From contig CAWDLI010000017.1 of assembly GCA_963803245.1 (NCBI GenBank), positions 62,001 through 126,000 on the forward strand: a DNA stretch of 64,000 nt, in the 5' to 3' direction. Positions within the stretch are counted from its first letter, which is position 1, and every line of letters starts with the position of its first letter. The notes under the pieces are model-generated. The model was not told where the DNA came from and made no database searches. It saw only the letters and a list, made by a program, of their open reading frames with translations. Origin of the DNA: JACVRW01 sp963803245 (GTDB taxonomy: Bacteria > Actinomycetota > Thermoleophilia > Solirubrobacterales > Thermoleophilaceae). This document shows, piece after piece, positions 18,527-28,054 of this stretch. The position numbers and the translations under genes were made by a program.

Positions 18527-18897
18527 CGGGACCCCAGGCCGGACATGACCTCCTGCTGAAGCTCGAGCATCTCCCCGGCGTCGCGCTCGTGGTCGTATCC
18601 GCAGAGGTGGAGCACGCCGTGCACCACCGCCTCCGTCAGATCGGTCGTGTGCTCGGGGCAGACGACCACGTCGCCCAGCTCGCGCGGCCCGGCGCTCTCA
18701 CCCAGCTCGTCGACCGGGAACGCCAGAACGTCGGTGGGCGTGTCGATGCCGCGGTGCTCGCGGTTGAGGCGCCTGATCTCGTCCTCGCCCACGAGCGTGA
18801 CCGCCAGGTGCCCGTTCGCCACGCCGGCGGCACGCAACGCGGCCTCGGCCGGCGCGCGCAGCTCATCCGGAGCGTCGATGAGGTCGAGCTCGATCAG
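18523..18897 (-). CDS. ybeY: Endoribonuclease YbeY, probable CTG start
   Basis: Zinc endoribonuclease of 16S rRNA maturation. The metal site HGVLHLCGYDHERDAGEM is complete. The first conventional start is a TTG at 18837, which would begin MRAAGVANGHLAV and remove the first strand and helix of the fold. Extending upstream gives LIELDLIDAPDELRAPAEAA, which fits the family N-terminus. The only candidate start there is a CTG at 18895-18897 overlapping the phoH stop as CTGA. The same layout recurs at prmA and at 42067. The start is therefore inference; the identity is firm. Confidence 0.9.
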   Translation of the reverse strand: MIELDLIDAPDELRAPAEAALRAAGVANGHLAVTLVGEDEIRRLNREHRGIDTPTDVLAFPVDELGESAGPRELGDVVVCPEHTTDLTEAVVHGVLHLCGYDHERDAGEMLELQQEVMSGLGSR

Positions 18898-19874
18898 GCC
18901 TGTCCGTGGCGCCGGGCCTCGCGGAGCGGCGGGGCCTGCTTCTCCGCGTACTCGTTGTAGGCGGCCACGATCCGCTGGACGAGCTTGTGCCGCACCACGT
19001 CCTCGCCGCCGAAGCGCACGAACTCGATGCCCTCCACGTTCTCCAGGATGTCGCCGATCACGAGCAGGCCGGAGCGCTGGTCCTTGGGAAGGTCGATCTG
19101 GGTCACGTCGCCGGTCACGACCATCTTCGAGTTGAAGCCGAGCCGCGTGAGGAACATCTTGATCTGCTCGGGGCTCGTGTTCTGGGCCTCGTCGAGGATG
19201 ATGAACGAGTCGTTCAGCGTCCGGCCGCGCATGAAGGCGAGCGGCGCAACCTCGATCACGCCTCGCTCGAGATGCTGGTTGACCTTCTCCGGCTCGAGCA
19301 TGTCGTAGAGCGCGTCGAAGAGCGGCCGCAGGTAGGGGTCGACCTTCGCCATCAGGTCGCCGGGCAGGAACCCGAGCCGCTCGCCCGCCTCGACCGCGGG
19401 GCGCGTGAGGACGATCCGGTTGACCTCGCGGCGCGACAGCGCGGCCACGGCCATCGCCACCGCAAGGAAGGACTTGCCGGTGCCGGCGGGACCGATGCCC
19501 ACCGAGATCGTGTTGCGCCGGATCGCGTCCACGTAGCGCTTCTGATTGACGGTCTTGGGAGCCACGCGCAGCCCGCGGTGGCGCCAGACCACGTCCTCGA
19601 GGATGCGGCTCGGGCTCTCGTGCCGGTCCAGCGCCGATGCGATCGCCTCGATCGTGCCCGGGGCAATGTCGTGACCGGCGCGCACGAGGTCGCTCAGCTC
19701 GCGGACCACGGTCCGGCCCATCGCCACGTCGTCGTCGGCCCCGTCGAGCGTGAGCACGTTGCCTCGCAGGAACACGTCGCAGTCCAGATGCTGCTCGAGC
19801 GTCTTCATGATCACGTCACCGGGCCCCGCCAGCTCGGCGGCGACCTCGTTGTCGAGCTCGATCTGGGTGCGCAC
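18894..19874 (-). CDS. phoH: PhoH-like ATPase
   Basis: 326 residues. An N-terminal KH-like region precedes the P-loop domain with Walker A GPAGTGKSFLAVAMA at about residue 133, and Walker B FIILDEAQNTSPEQIKMFLT followed by MVVTGDVTQIDLP. PhoH ATPases are usually next to ybeY, as here, and are thought to act in RNA metabolism. GTG start, 13 nt after yqeY. Confidence 0.94.
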   Translation of the reverse strand: MRTQIELDNEVAAELAGPGDVIMKTLEQHLDCDVFLRGNVLTLDGADDDVAMGRTVVRELSDLVRAGHDIAPGTIEAIASALDRHESPSRILEDVVWRHRGLRVAPKTVNQKRYVDAIRRNTISVGIGPAGTGKSFLAVAMAVAALSRREVNRIVLTRPAVEAGERLGFLPGDLMAKVDPYLRPLFDALYDMLEPEKVNQHLERGVIEVAPLAFMRGRTLNDSFIILDEAQNTSPEQIKMFLTRLGFNSKMVVTGDVTQIDLPKDQRSGLLVIGDILENVEGIEFVRFGGEDVVRHKLVQRIVAAYNEYAEKQAPPLREARRHGQA

Positions 19875-19887
19875 TACACCAGCCCCA

Positions 19888-20319
19888 TCAGGGCGTCAGC
19901 TTCTCCTTGACCGATGCGCTCACGCGCTTGCCATCGGCGCGGCCCTTCACCTGCGGCATCACGAGCGCCATCACCTTGCCCATCTCGGCCGGCGACGTGG
20001 CACCGGACTCGGCCACCGCGTCGCCCACGATCGCCTCGAGCTCCTCGTCGGACAGCTGCGCCGGCATGTAGCCCGCGATCAGCTCCGCCTCGAGCTCCTC
20101 GCCGGCGGCCAGGTCCTCGCGGCCGCCGTCGCGGTATGCCTCGGCGGCCTCCAGGCGGCGCTTGCGCTCGCGCTGCAGCACCTCCAGGTCGTCGCTCCCG
20201 CCGTCCTTCTCGGCCTTCTGAAGCTCGCTCAGGATCAGCCGCAGCGCACTCACGCGCTCACGCTCGCCCGCCTTCATGGCGGTCGTCACGTCGGTCTTGA
20301 CCTGTTCGAGCACGGACAT
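19888..20319 (-). CDS. GatB/YqeY domain-containing protein
   Basis: 143 residues matching stand-alone YqeY proteins, which resemble the tail of the GatB amidotransferase subunit. Signature segments are MKAGERERVSALRLILSELQ and LIAGYMPAQLSDEEL, with MGKVMALVMPQVKGRADG near the C-terminus. Its function is not well established; a role in tRNA-related metabolism has been proposed. It starts 3 nt after the prmA stop. TACACT lies 6 nt before the ATG, so an internal leaderless promoter is possible. Confidence 0.92.
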   Translation of the reverse strand: MSVLEQVKTDVTTAMKAGERERVSALRLILSELQKAEKDGGSDDLEVLQRERKRRLEAAEAYRDGGREDLAAGEELEAELIAGYMPAQLSDEELEAIVGDAVAESGATSPAEMGKVMALVMPQVKGRADGKRVSASVKEKLTP

Positions 20320-20322
20320 GGC

Positions 20323-21132
20323 TCAAGTGTAGGCGTGGAGCAGCAACGCACTCCACCCGGCCTCCGTCAGCCGCGCCGTCTCCCGCAGCGGCGCGAACGC
20401 CGCCGCCACCTCGTCCTCCTCCCCCACGAGCAGCCCCGACACGATCAGGACCACCGGCGGGTGCTCCATCAGCTCGGCCACGCGGAGGAGCAGCGGGCGC
20501 ACCAGATTGGCGGCCACGACGTCGGCCTTCGGCGCCGGACCCTCGCGAAGGTCGGCACGGCGCACGTCGTCGAGCGCGATGCCGTTCACGCGCGCGTTCT
20601 CGAGCGTCGCGTCCACTGCGGCCTGCTCATTGTCCAGCGCGCTCACCGGCGCGAAGCCGAGCTGGACGGCGGCGAGCGCCAGCACGCCGGAGCCGCAGCC
20701 CAGGTCGGCGAACGACCCGCGCGCCTCGACGCCGAGCAGCAGCTCGAGCGAGAGCCGCGTGGTGGCGTGCGCGCCGGTGCCGAACGCCTGACCCGGGTCC
20801 ACCACGAGCTCGGGCACGCCGGGCTCGTTCAGGGGCGGCTCCCACGGCGGGCGCACCCGCAGCCGCCCACCCACCACCACCGGCCGGTGGAAGCGCCGCC
20901 AGCGCTCGGCCCAGTCGTCGGCCACCTCGTCGCCGCTCACGCTCACGCGCACGCCGGCCACCTCCGCCTCGCCGCGCGGCAGGGCTGGCAGCTCCCCCGG
21001 AGCGCCGTAGACGGCGTACTCCACGAAGCCGTCCCCGTCGACCTGCTCGACCCCGGAGGGAGCCAGGTCGAGCAGTGCCGCGAGCACTCGCTCGGCGTCC
21101 GCCGCGGGCGCCCTCACGGCCAGCCGGATCAG
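20323..21132 (-). CDS. prmA: Ribosomal protein L11 methyltransferase, probable CTG start
   Basis: SAM-dependent enzyme that trimethylates L11. The substrate region ADDWAERWRRFHRPVVV, DPGQAFGTGAHATTRLSLEL and the SAM loop ADLGCGSGVLALAAVQLG are intact. The family N-terminus corresponds here to IRLAVRAPAADAERVLAALL. The only start that includes it is a CTG at 21130-21132 that overlaps the dnaJ stop as CTGA; the next alternative is an internal GTG that would cut the first strand. About 269 residues from the CTG. Confidence 0.9.
   Translation of the reverse strand: MIRLAVRAPAADAERVLAALLDLAPSGVEQVDGDGFVEYAVYGAPGELPALPRGEAEVAGVRVSVSGDEVADDWAERWRRFHRPVVVGGRLRVRPPWEPPLNEPGVPELVVDPGQAFGTGAHATTRLSLELLLGVEARGSFADLGCGSGVLALAAVQLGFAPVSALDNEQAAVDATLENARVNGIALDDVRRADLREGPAPKADVVAANLVRPLLLRVAELMEHPPVVLIVSGLLVGEEDEVAAAFAPLRETARLTEAGWSALLLHAYT
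20326..20331 (-). promoter_or_regulatory. -10-like TACACT upstream of yqeY
   Basis: TACACT then 6 nt then ATG 20319, within the last codons of prmA. Confidence 0.35.
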
Positions 21133-22256
21133 CGGAACGCGCGCCTGACCTTGGACAGCAGGGACTCGTCGCTCGGCTCGGCCAGGTTCTCGTCCGTGAG
21201 CGATCCGTGCAGCTCCTCGAGCAGCTCCTGCTGGCGGGTCGACAGGTTCCGCGGGATCACCACGTTCATCAGCACACGCTGGTCGCCGCGCCGGCCGCGG
21301 CCGATCGCCGGCATGCCGCGGCCGCGGAGCGTCACGACCGTGCCCGGCTGGGTTCCGGCCGCCACGTCCAGCTGCTCGTCGCCGTCGAGCGTGGGCACGG
21401 TGACCGTGGTGCCCAGCGCCGCGGCCGGGGCGGGCACGTCCACGACCGTGACCAGGTCGCTGCCGTCGCGGAGGAAGCGCTCGTCCGTCGCCACGCGCAC
21501 CAGCACGTAGAGGTCTCCAGCCGGACCGCCGCGCTCGCCCGCATGGCCGCGGCCGGTCAGCCGGATGCGCTGCTCGTCGGCGATCCCCGCCGGCACGTCC
21601 ACCGAGAGCGTCTTGCGCACCGCCTTGCGCCCGCGGCCGCCGCACGCCTCGCACGGCTGCGACGGGATCTTGCCCTCGCCGTCGCACACGTCGCAGGCCT
21701 GCTCGCGCACGAGCTGTCCGAACGCCGTGCGCGTGACCGCCCGCAGGCGCCCGGCGCCGTCGCAGCGCGTGCAGGTCTCGATCGGCGTGCCCGGCTCGGC
21801 GCGGTTCCCGTGGCAGCGCTCGCAGGCATCCACGAGGTCGTAGGCCACGTCGACGGTCTCCCCGCGCGCCGCCTGCTCGAGGCTGATCTCCACCTCCACG
21901 CCCACATCGCCGCCCTGCACCCGGCCGGCCCCTCCCCCGAACCCTCCCCCGAACGGGTCACCGCCCCCGAAGAAGGCGTCGAAGATGTCCCCGAAGGACC
22001 CGAAGCCGTGGGCCGTGGAGGCGAAGCCGCCCGACTCGAGACCTTCGAAGCCGTAGCGGTCGTAGGTGGCGCGGCGGTCGGCGTCGGACAGGATCTCGTA
22101 CGCCTCCGCGGCCTCCTTGAACTTCTCCTCGGCCTCCGGATCGTGCTTGTTCACGTCCGGGTGCAGCTCGCGCGCGAGCGCCCGGAAGGCCTTCTTCACG
22201 GCGCGCTCGTCGGCGTCTCGGCCGACGCCGAGGACCTCGTACGGGTCGCGCCTCAC
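21129..22256 (-). CDS. dnaJ: Chaperone protein DnaJ
   Basis: Co-chaperone of DnaK. 375 residues. The J domain (1-70) has the HPD motif in ARELHPDVNKHD. A Gly/Phe-rich linker follows, then four zinc-binding repeats (CERCHG, CTRCDG, CDVCDG, CEACGG), then the substrate-binding C-terminal domains. The GTG overlaps the hrcA stop (GTGA). An hrcA-dnaJ pair separate from dnaK-grpE is seen in actinobacteria as the second DnaJ. Confidence 0.97.
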   Translation of the reverse strand: MRRDPYEVLGVGRDADERAVKKAFRALARELHPDVNKHDPEAEEKFKEAAEAYEILSDADRRATYDRYGFEGLESGGFASTAHGFGSFGDIFDAFFGGGDPFGGGFGGGAGRVQGGDVGVEVEISLEQAARGETVDVAYDLVDACERCHGNRAEPGTPIETCTRCDGAGRLRAVTRTAFGQLVREQACDVCDGEGKIPSQPCEACGGRGRKAVRKTLSVDVPAGIADEQRIRLTGRGHAGERGGPAGDLYVLVRVATDERFLRDGSDLVTVVDVPAPAAALGTTVTVPTLDGDEQLDVAAGTQPGTVVTLRGRGMPAIGRGRRGDQRVLMNVVIPRNLSTRQQELLEELHGSLTDENLAEPSDESLLSKVRRAFR

Positions 22257-23278
22257 TCGTCGTAGACCTCGGCCACGAAGCGCGACAGCTCAGAGGCGGC
22301 CTGGCGCACCGCCATGATCACCCGCGGGTAGTCCATCCGGACCGGCCCGATCACCGAGACGGCGCCGAGGTTGCGGCGGGCGAGGCCGTAGTTGGCTCCG
22401 ACGATGCTGAGCGAGCGCAGCTCGGGCGCCAGGTTCTCCTCGCCGATCCTGAGAAACACGCTCGGCTCGGAGAGCGACTGTCGCAGCACCGCGAGCAGCG
22501 CGCGGCGGTGCTCCAGAACCTCGAGGATCGAGGCCAGCTGCGAGAGCTCCTGGAAGCGGTGCTCCGACACGAGCCGCGCGGCGCCTTCCATGAACAGCGT
22601 GTTCTCGGCAGTGTCCTCGAGCTCGGTGAACGCGGGTGCGAGCGTGCCGAGGAAGGTTCGCTCGCCGTTCGACAGTTGTGGCTCAGTCAGCCGGGCCTGG
22701 ACGAGGCGCGAGCCCACATCGAGACCGCCGAGCGCCTCGTTGAGGTAGCTCGCGGCCCAGTCGATCAGGCCGGGATCGACGGGCTCGTCGTACGACACGA
22801 CCCGCTTGGTCACGCCGCCGGTGGAGGAGATGACCACCACCATCACCACCTGGGGCTGCATGAGCAGGACCTCGACGTGGCGGATCGTGGCCGTCTCGAT
22901 CGGCGGCGCGGTGACCAGCGCGAGGAGGTTCGTGACCTGGGAGAGCTGCTCCGTGGTGGCGCGCATTGCCTCGTCCACCTCGCGCCGCATGAACGTCAGC
23001 TCCACCGCCTTGCGGGGGACCGGCAGCCGGCCCTCCGCGAGCACCTCGTCCACGTAGAAGCGGTAGCCGCGGTCTGTGGGCACTCGGCCGGCCGAGGTGT
23101 GCGGGTGCTCGAGCAGCCCGATTTCCTCCAGGCGGGCCAGCTCGGCCCGCACCGTCGACGGACCCCATGGGATGTCGACCTGCTCGGCGATCCACTTCGA
23201 GCCCACGGGCTGGTCGAGCGACACGTGTCCCTCGACGACCTTCCGCAGAAGGAAGCTCTGGCGCTCGGAGATATCCAC
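22253..23278 (-). CDS. hrcA: Heat-inducible transcription repressor HrcA
   Basis: Represses heat-shock genes by binding CIRCE elements. 341 residues. The N-terminal winged helix (residues 1-75) includes VDIPWGPSTVRAELARLEEI and the wing LEHPHTSAGRVPTDRGYRFY, a near-invariant HrcA signature. GAF-like dimerisation segments follow. The GTG at 23278 has AGG 3 nt upstream and CACAAT 6 nt upstream. I saw no CIRCE inverted repeat (TTAGCACTC-N9-GAGTGCTAA) in this window, so its own gene is probably not autoregulated here. Confidence 0.95.
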   Translation of the reverse strand: MDISERQSFLLRKVVEGHVSLDQPVGSKWIAEQVDIPWGPSTVRAELARLEEIGLLEHPHTSAGRVPTDRGYRFYVDEVLAEGRLPVPRKAVELTFMRREVDEAMRATTEQLSQVTNLLALVTAPPIETATIRHVEVLLMQPQVVMVVVISSTGGVTKRVVSYDEPVDPGLIDWAASYLNEALGGLDVGSRLVQARLTEPQLSNGERTFLGTLAPAFTELEDTAENTLFMEGAARLVSEHRFQELSQLASILEVLEHRRALLAVLRQSLSEPSVFLRIGEENLAPELRSLSIVGANYGLARRNLGAVSVIGPVRMDYPRVIMAVRQAASELSRFVAEVYDE

Positions 23279-23313
23279 GGTCCTATTGTGGCGGGCGGCC
23301 CGCCGTTCGCCCG

Positions 23314-23691
23314 TCAGGACGTTTGAAGCTCGGCCTCTGCGTTGCGGATGATGCGCTTCCCGCCCTGCTCCGCCTCGGTCTCGACCACCACGACGCCGTC
23401 GCGCTCCTCCTTGACCGAGCCGGTCACGGAGATCTCCTGCTCGGGGAACCCCATCCCGCGGAACTGGACCGAGAGCCGCCTCAGCGCGCGCGGGTCCCCG
23501 CCGGCGGCCGCCACGTTGGCGCGCGCGACCTGGGCCATCATGTAGAGGCCGTGCAGGATGTTCCCCGGCAGGCCCACCTGCTTCGCGAACTCCGGATCGA
23601 TGTGGATCGGGTTGAAGTCTCCGGACGCCCCCGCGTAGCGGTGCGGGAGGTACTTGTCCGGCGTGACCTTCAGATCGACGTTCACCCTCAC
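23314..23691 (-). CDS. HadB-like MaoC hot-dog (R)-hydroxyacyl dehydratase subunit
   Basis: About 125 residues. The MaoC/hydratase-2 catalytic motif YAGASGDFNPIHIDPEFAKQ carries the Asp and His of the active site, followed by LPGNILHGLYMMAQVARA. This is the arrangement of mycobacterial HadB, the catalytic subunit of the FAS-II 3-hydroxyacyl-ACP dehydratase. The GTG at 23691 overlaps the hadA-like stop; a GTG two codons later is also possible. Together with the upstream gene it likely forms a HadAB heterodimer. Confidence 0.85.
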   Translation of the reverse strand: MRVNVDLKVTPDKYLPHRYAGASGDFNPIHIDPEFAKQVGLPGNILHGLYMMAQVARANVAAAGGDPRALRRLSVQFRGMGFPEQEISVTGSVKEERDGVVVVETEAEQGGKRIIRNAEAELQTS

Positions 23692-24128
23692 ACCCCTCGC
23701 ACGATGTTGGTCCAGGTGCCCCGCACCACTTCCTGCCCATCCTGGTTGCGGGACACCGACTCGAAGACGTAGAAGCCCATCCCACCGCGCTCGGCGATGT
23801 CCTTGACGGTGGTCTCGGTGGTGATCGCGTCGCCGGCGCACACCTGCTCGCCCCAGACGAACTCCTGGGAGCCGTGGACCATCATCGGGAAGTTGATGCC
23901 CACCTCGGGGTCGAGCACCGCCGGACCCACCGATCCGGCCGAGTAGACGACCGCGAACATCGGTGGCGCGGGCACGTCGCGAAAGCCCGCGGCCGTGGCC
24001 TGCTCGCGATCGAAGTAGACGGGGTTGTCCTCACCCACCGCGAAGGCGTACTCGCGGATCTTCTCCTTGCCCACCTCGTAGGTGTACGGCGGGTAGGCCT
24101 TCCCGACTGCGTCTGCGTTGACCGGCAC
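23688..24128 (-). CDS. HadA-like MaoC N-terminal dehydratase subunit
   Basis: 146 residues, similar in layout to mycobacterial HadA: YEVGKEKIREYAFAVGEDNP, PAPPMFAVVY, HGSQEFVWGEQVCAGD and a C-terminal TNIVRGV. This is the FAS1-DH/MaoC N-terminal type that lacks the catalytic Asp-His pair and partners the HadB-like protein encoded next. The pair should dehydrate 3-hydroxyacyl thioesters in fatty acid elongation. TAGACT lies 8 nt before the GTG. Confidence 0.84.
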   Translation of the reverse strand: MPVNADAVGKAYPPYTYEVGKEKIREYAFAVGEDNPVYFDREQATAAGFRDVPAPPMFAVVYSAGSVGPAVLDPEVGINFPMMVHGSQEFVWGEQVCAGDAITTETTVKDIAERGGMGFYVFESVSRNQDGQEVVRGTWTNIVRGV

Positions 24129-24136
24129 GGCGCGCC

Positions 24137-24142
24137 AGTCTA
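24137..24142 (-). promoter_or_regulatory. -10-like TAGACT, leaderless start of the hadAB pair
   Basis: TAGACT then 8 nt then GTG 24128; no Shine-Dalgarno sequence. Confidence 0.5.
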
Positions 24143-24164
24143 GTGCGCGATCCGAAGACCGCGG

Positions 24165-25028
<864 letters not shown>

Positions 25029-25035
25029 GGGGGCC

Positions 25036-25041
25036 AACCTA
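25036..25041 (-). promoter_or_regulatory. -10-like TAGGTT, leaderless start of the sigma factor gene
   Basis: TAGGTT then 7 nt then GTG 25028. Confidence 0.45.
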
Positions 25042-25076
25042 CGGCCGCGTCCTAAGGGCGAGTTAAATCCTCAGAC

Positions 25077-25095
25077 GGGGCGCAAACCGTGCCCC
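25077..25095. terminator. Hairpin after lepA
   Basis: GGGGCGC/GTGCCCC (one G-U pair) around a 5-nt loop, directly downstream of the lepA stop on the minus strand. There is little U-tract, so any termination would be of the GC-hairpin type. Confidence 0.45.
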
Positions 25096-25102
25096 AGAGC
25101 GG

Positions 25103-26917
25103 TCAGGAGTCGCCGTCGCCCAGCTCGAGCACCGCCAGGAACGCCTCCTGCGGCACCTCGATTCTGCCCACCTGCTTCATGCGCTTCTTTCCGGCCTTCT
25201 GCTTCTCGAGGAGCTTGCGCTTGCGGGTCACGTCGCCGCCGTAGCACTTGGCGATCACGTCCTTGCGGATCGGCTTGACCGACTCCCGGGCGATGACCTT
25301 GGAGCCCACCGCCGCCTGGATCGCGACCTCGAACTGCTGGCGTGGGATCTGCTTCTGCAGGCGCTCGGCCATCGCGCGGCCGGCCGCATAGGCCTTGTCG
25401 CGGTGGACGACCATCGAGAGCGCGTCCACGGTGTCGCCGGCGAGGAGGATGTCGAGCTTCACGAGATCCGCCGCCCGCATGCCGAGGAGCTCGTAGTCGA
25501 GTGACGCGTAGCCCCTCGTCCGCGACTTCAGCTGGTCGAAGAAGTCGAGCACGATCTCCGCCAGCGGCAGGTCGTAGTGGATCTGCACGCGCTGCTCGGA
25601 CAGGTAGCCCATGTCCACGTGCACGCCACGGCGCTCCTGGCAGAGCTCCATCACGGCGCCCACGTGCTCGCGCGGCGCCAGGATCGTGGCCCGTATGTAG
25701 GGCTCGCGGATCTCCTCGATCGTCGACCGGTCGGGCATGTCGGACGGGGAGTGCACCACCGACTCGGTGCCGTCGGTGAGCGTGATCTCGTACTCGACGG
25801 TCGGCGTGGTGGCGAGCAGCTCGAGGTCGTACTCACGCTCGAGCCGCTCGCGGACGATGTCCATGTGCAGCAGCCCGAGGAAGCCGCAGCGGAAGCCGAA
25901 TCCGAGCGCCTGACTGGTCTCGGGCTCCCATGAGAGCGCAGCGTCGTTGAGGGCCAGCTTCTCGAGCGCGTCGCGCAGGTCCGGGAACTGATCCGTGTCC
26001 ACCGGGAAGATGCCGCAGAAGACCATCGGCTTCACCTCCCGGTAGCCGGGCAGCGGGTCCGCCGCCGGGTTGCCCTTGGCGGTGAGCGTGTCTCCCACGC
26101 GCAGAAGCGAGACGTCCTTGATGCCCGTGATCAGGTAGCCCACCTCGCCGGCGCGCAGCGACTCGACCGGAGTCATCTGCGGGCCGAAGAAGCCGATCTC
26201 GTCCACGCCGGCCTCGGTGCCGGACTGCATCGCCACCACCTGGTCGCCCTTGCGGAGCTCCCCATCCACCACGCGGACGTAGGCCACCACCCCGCGGTAC
26301 TGGTCGAACTCGGAGTCGAAGATCAGCGCCCGTGGCGCGCCGCCGGCGTCGCCCTCCGGGGGCGGGATCCGCTGGACCACCGCCTCGAGGAGCTCGGACA
26401 CGGAATCGCCCGTCTTGGCGGACACGCGGATCACGCTGTCGGGGTCCTCCCCCAGCAGCTCCGAGATCTCGCGTGCGACGCGCTCGGGCTCCGCTCCGGG
26501 CAGGTCGATCTTGTTGAGTGCCGGGATCAGCTCGAGGCCGGCGTCGATCGCCAGGTAGGTGTTGGCGACCGTCTGGGCCTCCACGCCCTGGGAGGCGTCC
26601 ACCAGCAGCAGCGCGCCCTCGCAGGCGGCCAGCGAGCGCGACACCTCGTAGGTGAAGTCCACGTGGCCGGGCGTGTCGATGAGCTGCAGGCGGTAGAGCT
26701 TGCCGTCGCGCGCCGTGTACTCGACCCGCACCGCCTGGGCCTTGATCGTGATGCCGCGCTCGCGCTCGAGGTCCATCGAGTCGAGCAGCTGCGGCCGGTG
26801 GTCGCGCGGGTCGACCGCCCCGGTGATCTCGAGGATGCGATCGGCCAGCGTGGACTTCCCGTGATCGATGTGGGCGATGATCGAGAAGTTGCGGATGTTG
26901 GCTGCCGGGGCGCTCAT
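25103..26917 (-). CDS. lepA: Elongation factor 4 (LepA)
   Basis: Ribosome-associated GTPase. 604 residues. G1 is IAHIDHGKSTLADRILE, G3 is IDTPGHVDFTYEVSRSL, and G4 is ALNKIDLPGA. Domains II-V follow, and the LepA-specific C-terminus includes KCYGGDVTRKRKLLEKQKAG. ATG start; TACTCT lies 11 nt upstream with AAGG between. Confidence 0.98.
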   Translation of the reverse strand: MSAPAANIRNFSIIAHIDHGKSTLADRILEITGAVDPRDHRPQLLDSMDLERERGITIKAQAVRVEYTARDGKLYRLQLIDTPGHVDFTYEVSRSLAACEGALLLVDASQGVEAQTVANTYLAIDAGLELIPALNKIDLPGAEPERVAREISELLGEDPDSVIRVSAKTGDSVSELLEAVVQRIPPPEGDAGGAPRALIFDSEFDQYRGVVAYVRVVDGELRKGDQVVAMQSGTEAGVDEIGFFGPQMTPVESLRAGEVGYLITGIKDVSLLRVGDTLTAKGNPAADPLPGYREVKPMVFCGIFPVDTDQFPDLRDALEKLALNDAALSWEPETSQALGFGFRCGFLGLLHMDIVRERLEREYDLELLATTPTVEYEITLTDGTESVVHSPSDMPDRSTIEEIREPYIRATILAPREHVGAVMELCQERRGVHVDMGYLSEQRVQIHYDLPLAEIVLDFFDQLKSRTRGYASLDYELLGMRAADLVKLDILLAGDTVDALSMVVHRDKAYAAGRAMAERLQKQIPRQQFEVAIQAAVGSKVIARESVKPIRKDVIAKCYGGDVTRKRKLLEKQKAGKKRMKQVGRIEVPQEAFLAVLELGDGDS

Positions 26918-26955
26918 TGCGACCTTCGAGAGTAGTGCCGCAGGGCGATCTCCGG

Positions 26956-28020
26956 CTAGATGCCCGCCACGCTGACGCTGCGGGCTTCAGGCACGCAAAA
27001 GCGGGCCGTGCGCGTGGCCTCGGCCCGGATCTCCGCTCGTGCCGCGCGGCGCACCTCGACGTGGGGGGTCACGTTCACGCGGACCGCGTCCCGGTCGCGC
27101 TCGAGCTGCCAGCTGGCGGCCACGCGGCCGTCGACGGTCACGGTCTGGTCTCCGCTCAGCGTCAGCCGCAGGGGCCTGACCTCGGCCGGGATGATCCGCT
27201 CGCGGTCCTCGTACGCGAGCAGCGGCTGATCCCAGCGGCCGAGCAGCCGCACCGGGAGCCGCGTGGATTCGGGCGGCAGGGGCCGGCCGGGAAGGTCGAG
27301 CAGCTCGGTGCCGCGCTCGTCGCGAAACGACACCGTCGGCAGGCGCGACAGGGCCTCGGCGAAGTCGCGCTGCGCCACGCCGGCCCAGGCGGCCATGTCG
27401 CGGCGGCTCGCCGGGCCGAAGGCGGTGAGGTAGCGCTCGAGCACCAGGGCGGCCGCGTCGGCTGGATCGGGGAGTGGCCGCGGGTCGATGACGAAGCTCG
27501 CGCGTCCGCGGTCCCCCCACGAGCCTCCCGGCGGCAGCTGCACCAGCGGCAGCAGCGTTCGCGCGAAGACGATCGGCGCCCAGGGCTCGCCGGTCACGCC
27601 CTCGTAGCCCGCCACTCGCTCGCGGATCTCGGTGTTGGTGCGCGGCTCTCGCAGCCAGTCACCGAGCTCGGCGGCGACCTGCTCCTCGTCCAGGCCGGCG
27701 TGGCGTTTGCGCCAGGCCCGCATTCGCGATTGGCGGGTCAGCTGCGCGTACGCCGGGTAGTCCTCGCCCGCCACGAGGTGGAGCGTGAGCCGGCTGATCG
27801 TGGTCTTCACGACGCTGCGCGCGACGATCGCGGTCTCGAGTGCCTCGCGCGAGAACCCGTCCAGCCGCGCGGCCAGCGTGATGTATGGAGCGGGCGGGTG
27901 CTGCGCCTGCAGCGGCGTGAGGTGACGGATTGCCTCGTCCGGGGCCATCCGCCGGCGCTCGAGCAGGAGCTGGCGGGCGGCCAGCGCCGCGGTCAGCCGA
28001 GCGCGCGTGAGCGTCTCCAT
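26956..28020 (-). CDS. AlkZ/YcaQ-like winged-helix protein (possible DNA glycosylase)
   Basis: About 354 residues of the HTH_42 family (three tandem winged helices), which includes AlkZ and YcaQ, glycosylases that unhook interstrand crosslinks or release bulky alkyl adducts. The N-terminal AIRHLTPLQAQHPPAPYITL contains the Q-x-Q-type segment found at the AlkZ active site. TLHLVAGEDYPAY and LLGRWDQPLLAYEDRERI are further family segments. Many actinobacterial members are uncharacterised, so a repair role is a family-based guess. Start ATG 28020, with TAGGCT 7 nt upstream. Confidence 0.8.
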   Translation of the reverse strand: METLTRARLTAALAARQLLLERRRMAPDEAIRHLTPLQAQHPPAPYITLAARLDGFSREALETAIVARSVVKTTISRLTLHLVAGEDYPAYAQLTRQSRMRAWRKRHAGLDEEQVAAELGDWLREPRTNTEIRERVAGYEGVTGEPWAPIVFARTLLPLVQLPPGGSWGDRGRASFVIDPRPLPDPADAAALVLERYLTAFGPASRRDMAAWAGVAQRDFAEALSRLPTVSFRDERGTELLDLPGRPLPPESTRLPVRLLGRWDQPLLAYEDRERIIPAEVRPLRLTLSGDQTVTVDGRVAASWQLERDRDAVRVNVTPHVEVRRAARAEIRAEATRTARFCVPEARSVSVAGI

Positions 28021-28027
28021 GGCCGCG

Positions 28028-28033
28028 AGCCTA
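28028..28033 (-). promoter_or_regulatory. -10-like TAGGCT, leaderless start of the AlkZ-like gene
   Basis: TAGGCT then 7 nt then ATG 28020. Confidence 0.45.
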
Positions 28034-28054
28034 GGGGCTCCGAGCGTGTCTCTC

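Noticed and set aside
22253..23320. A CIRCE operator upstream of hrcA
   Set aside because: No TTAGCACTC-N9-GAGTGCTAA repeat or close variant was found before hrcA or elsewhere in the window.
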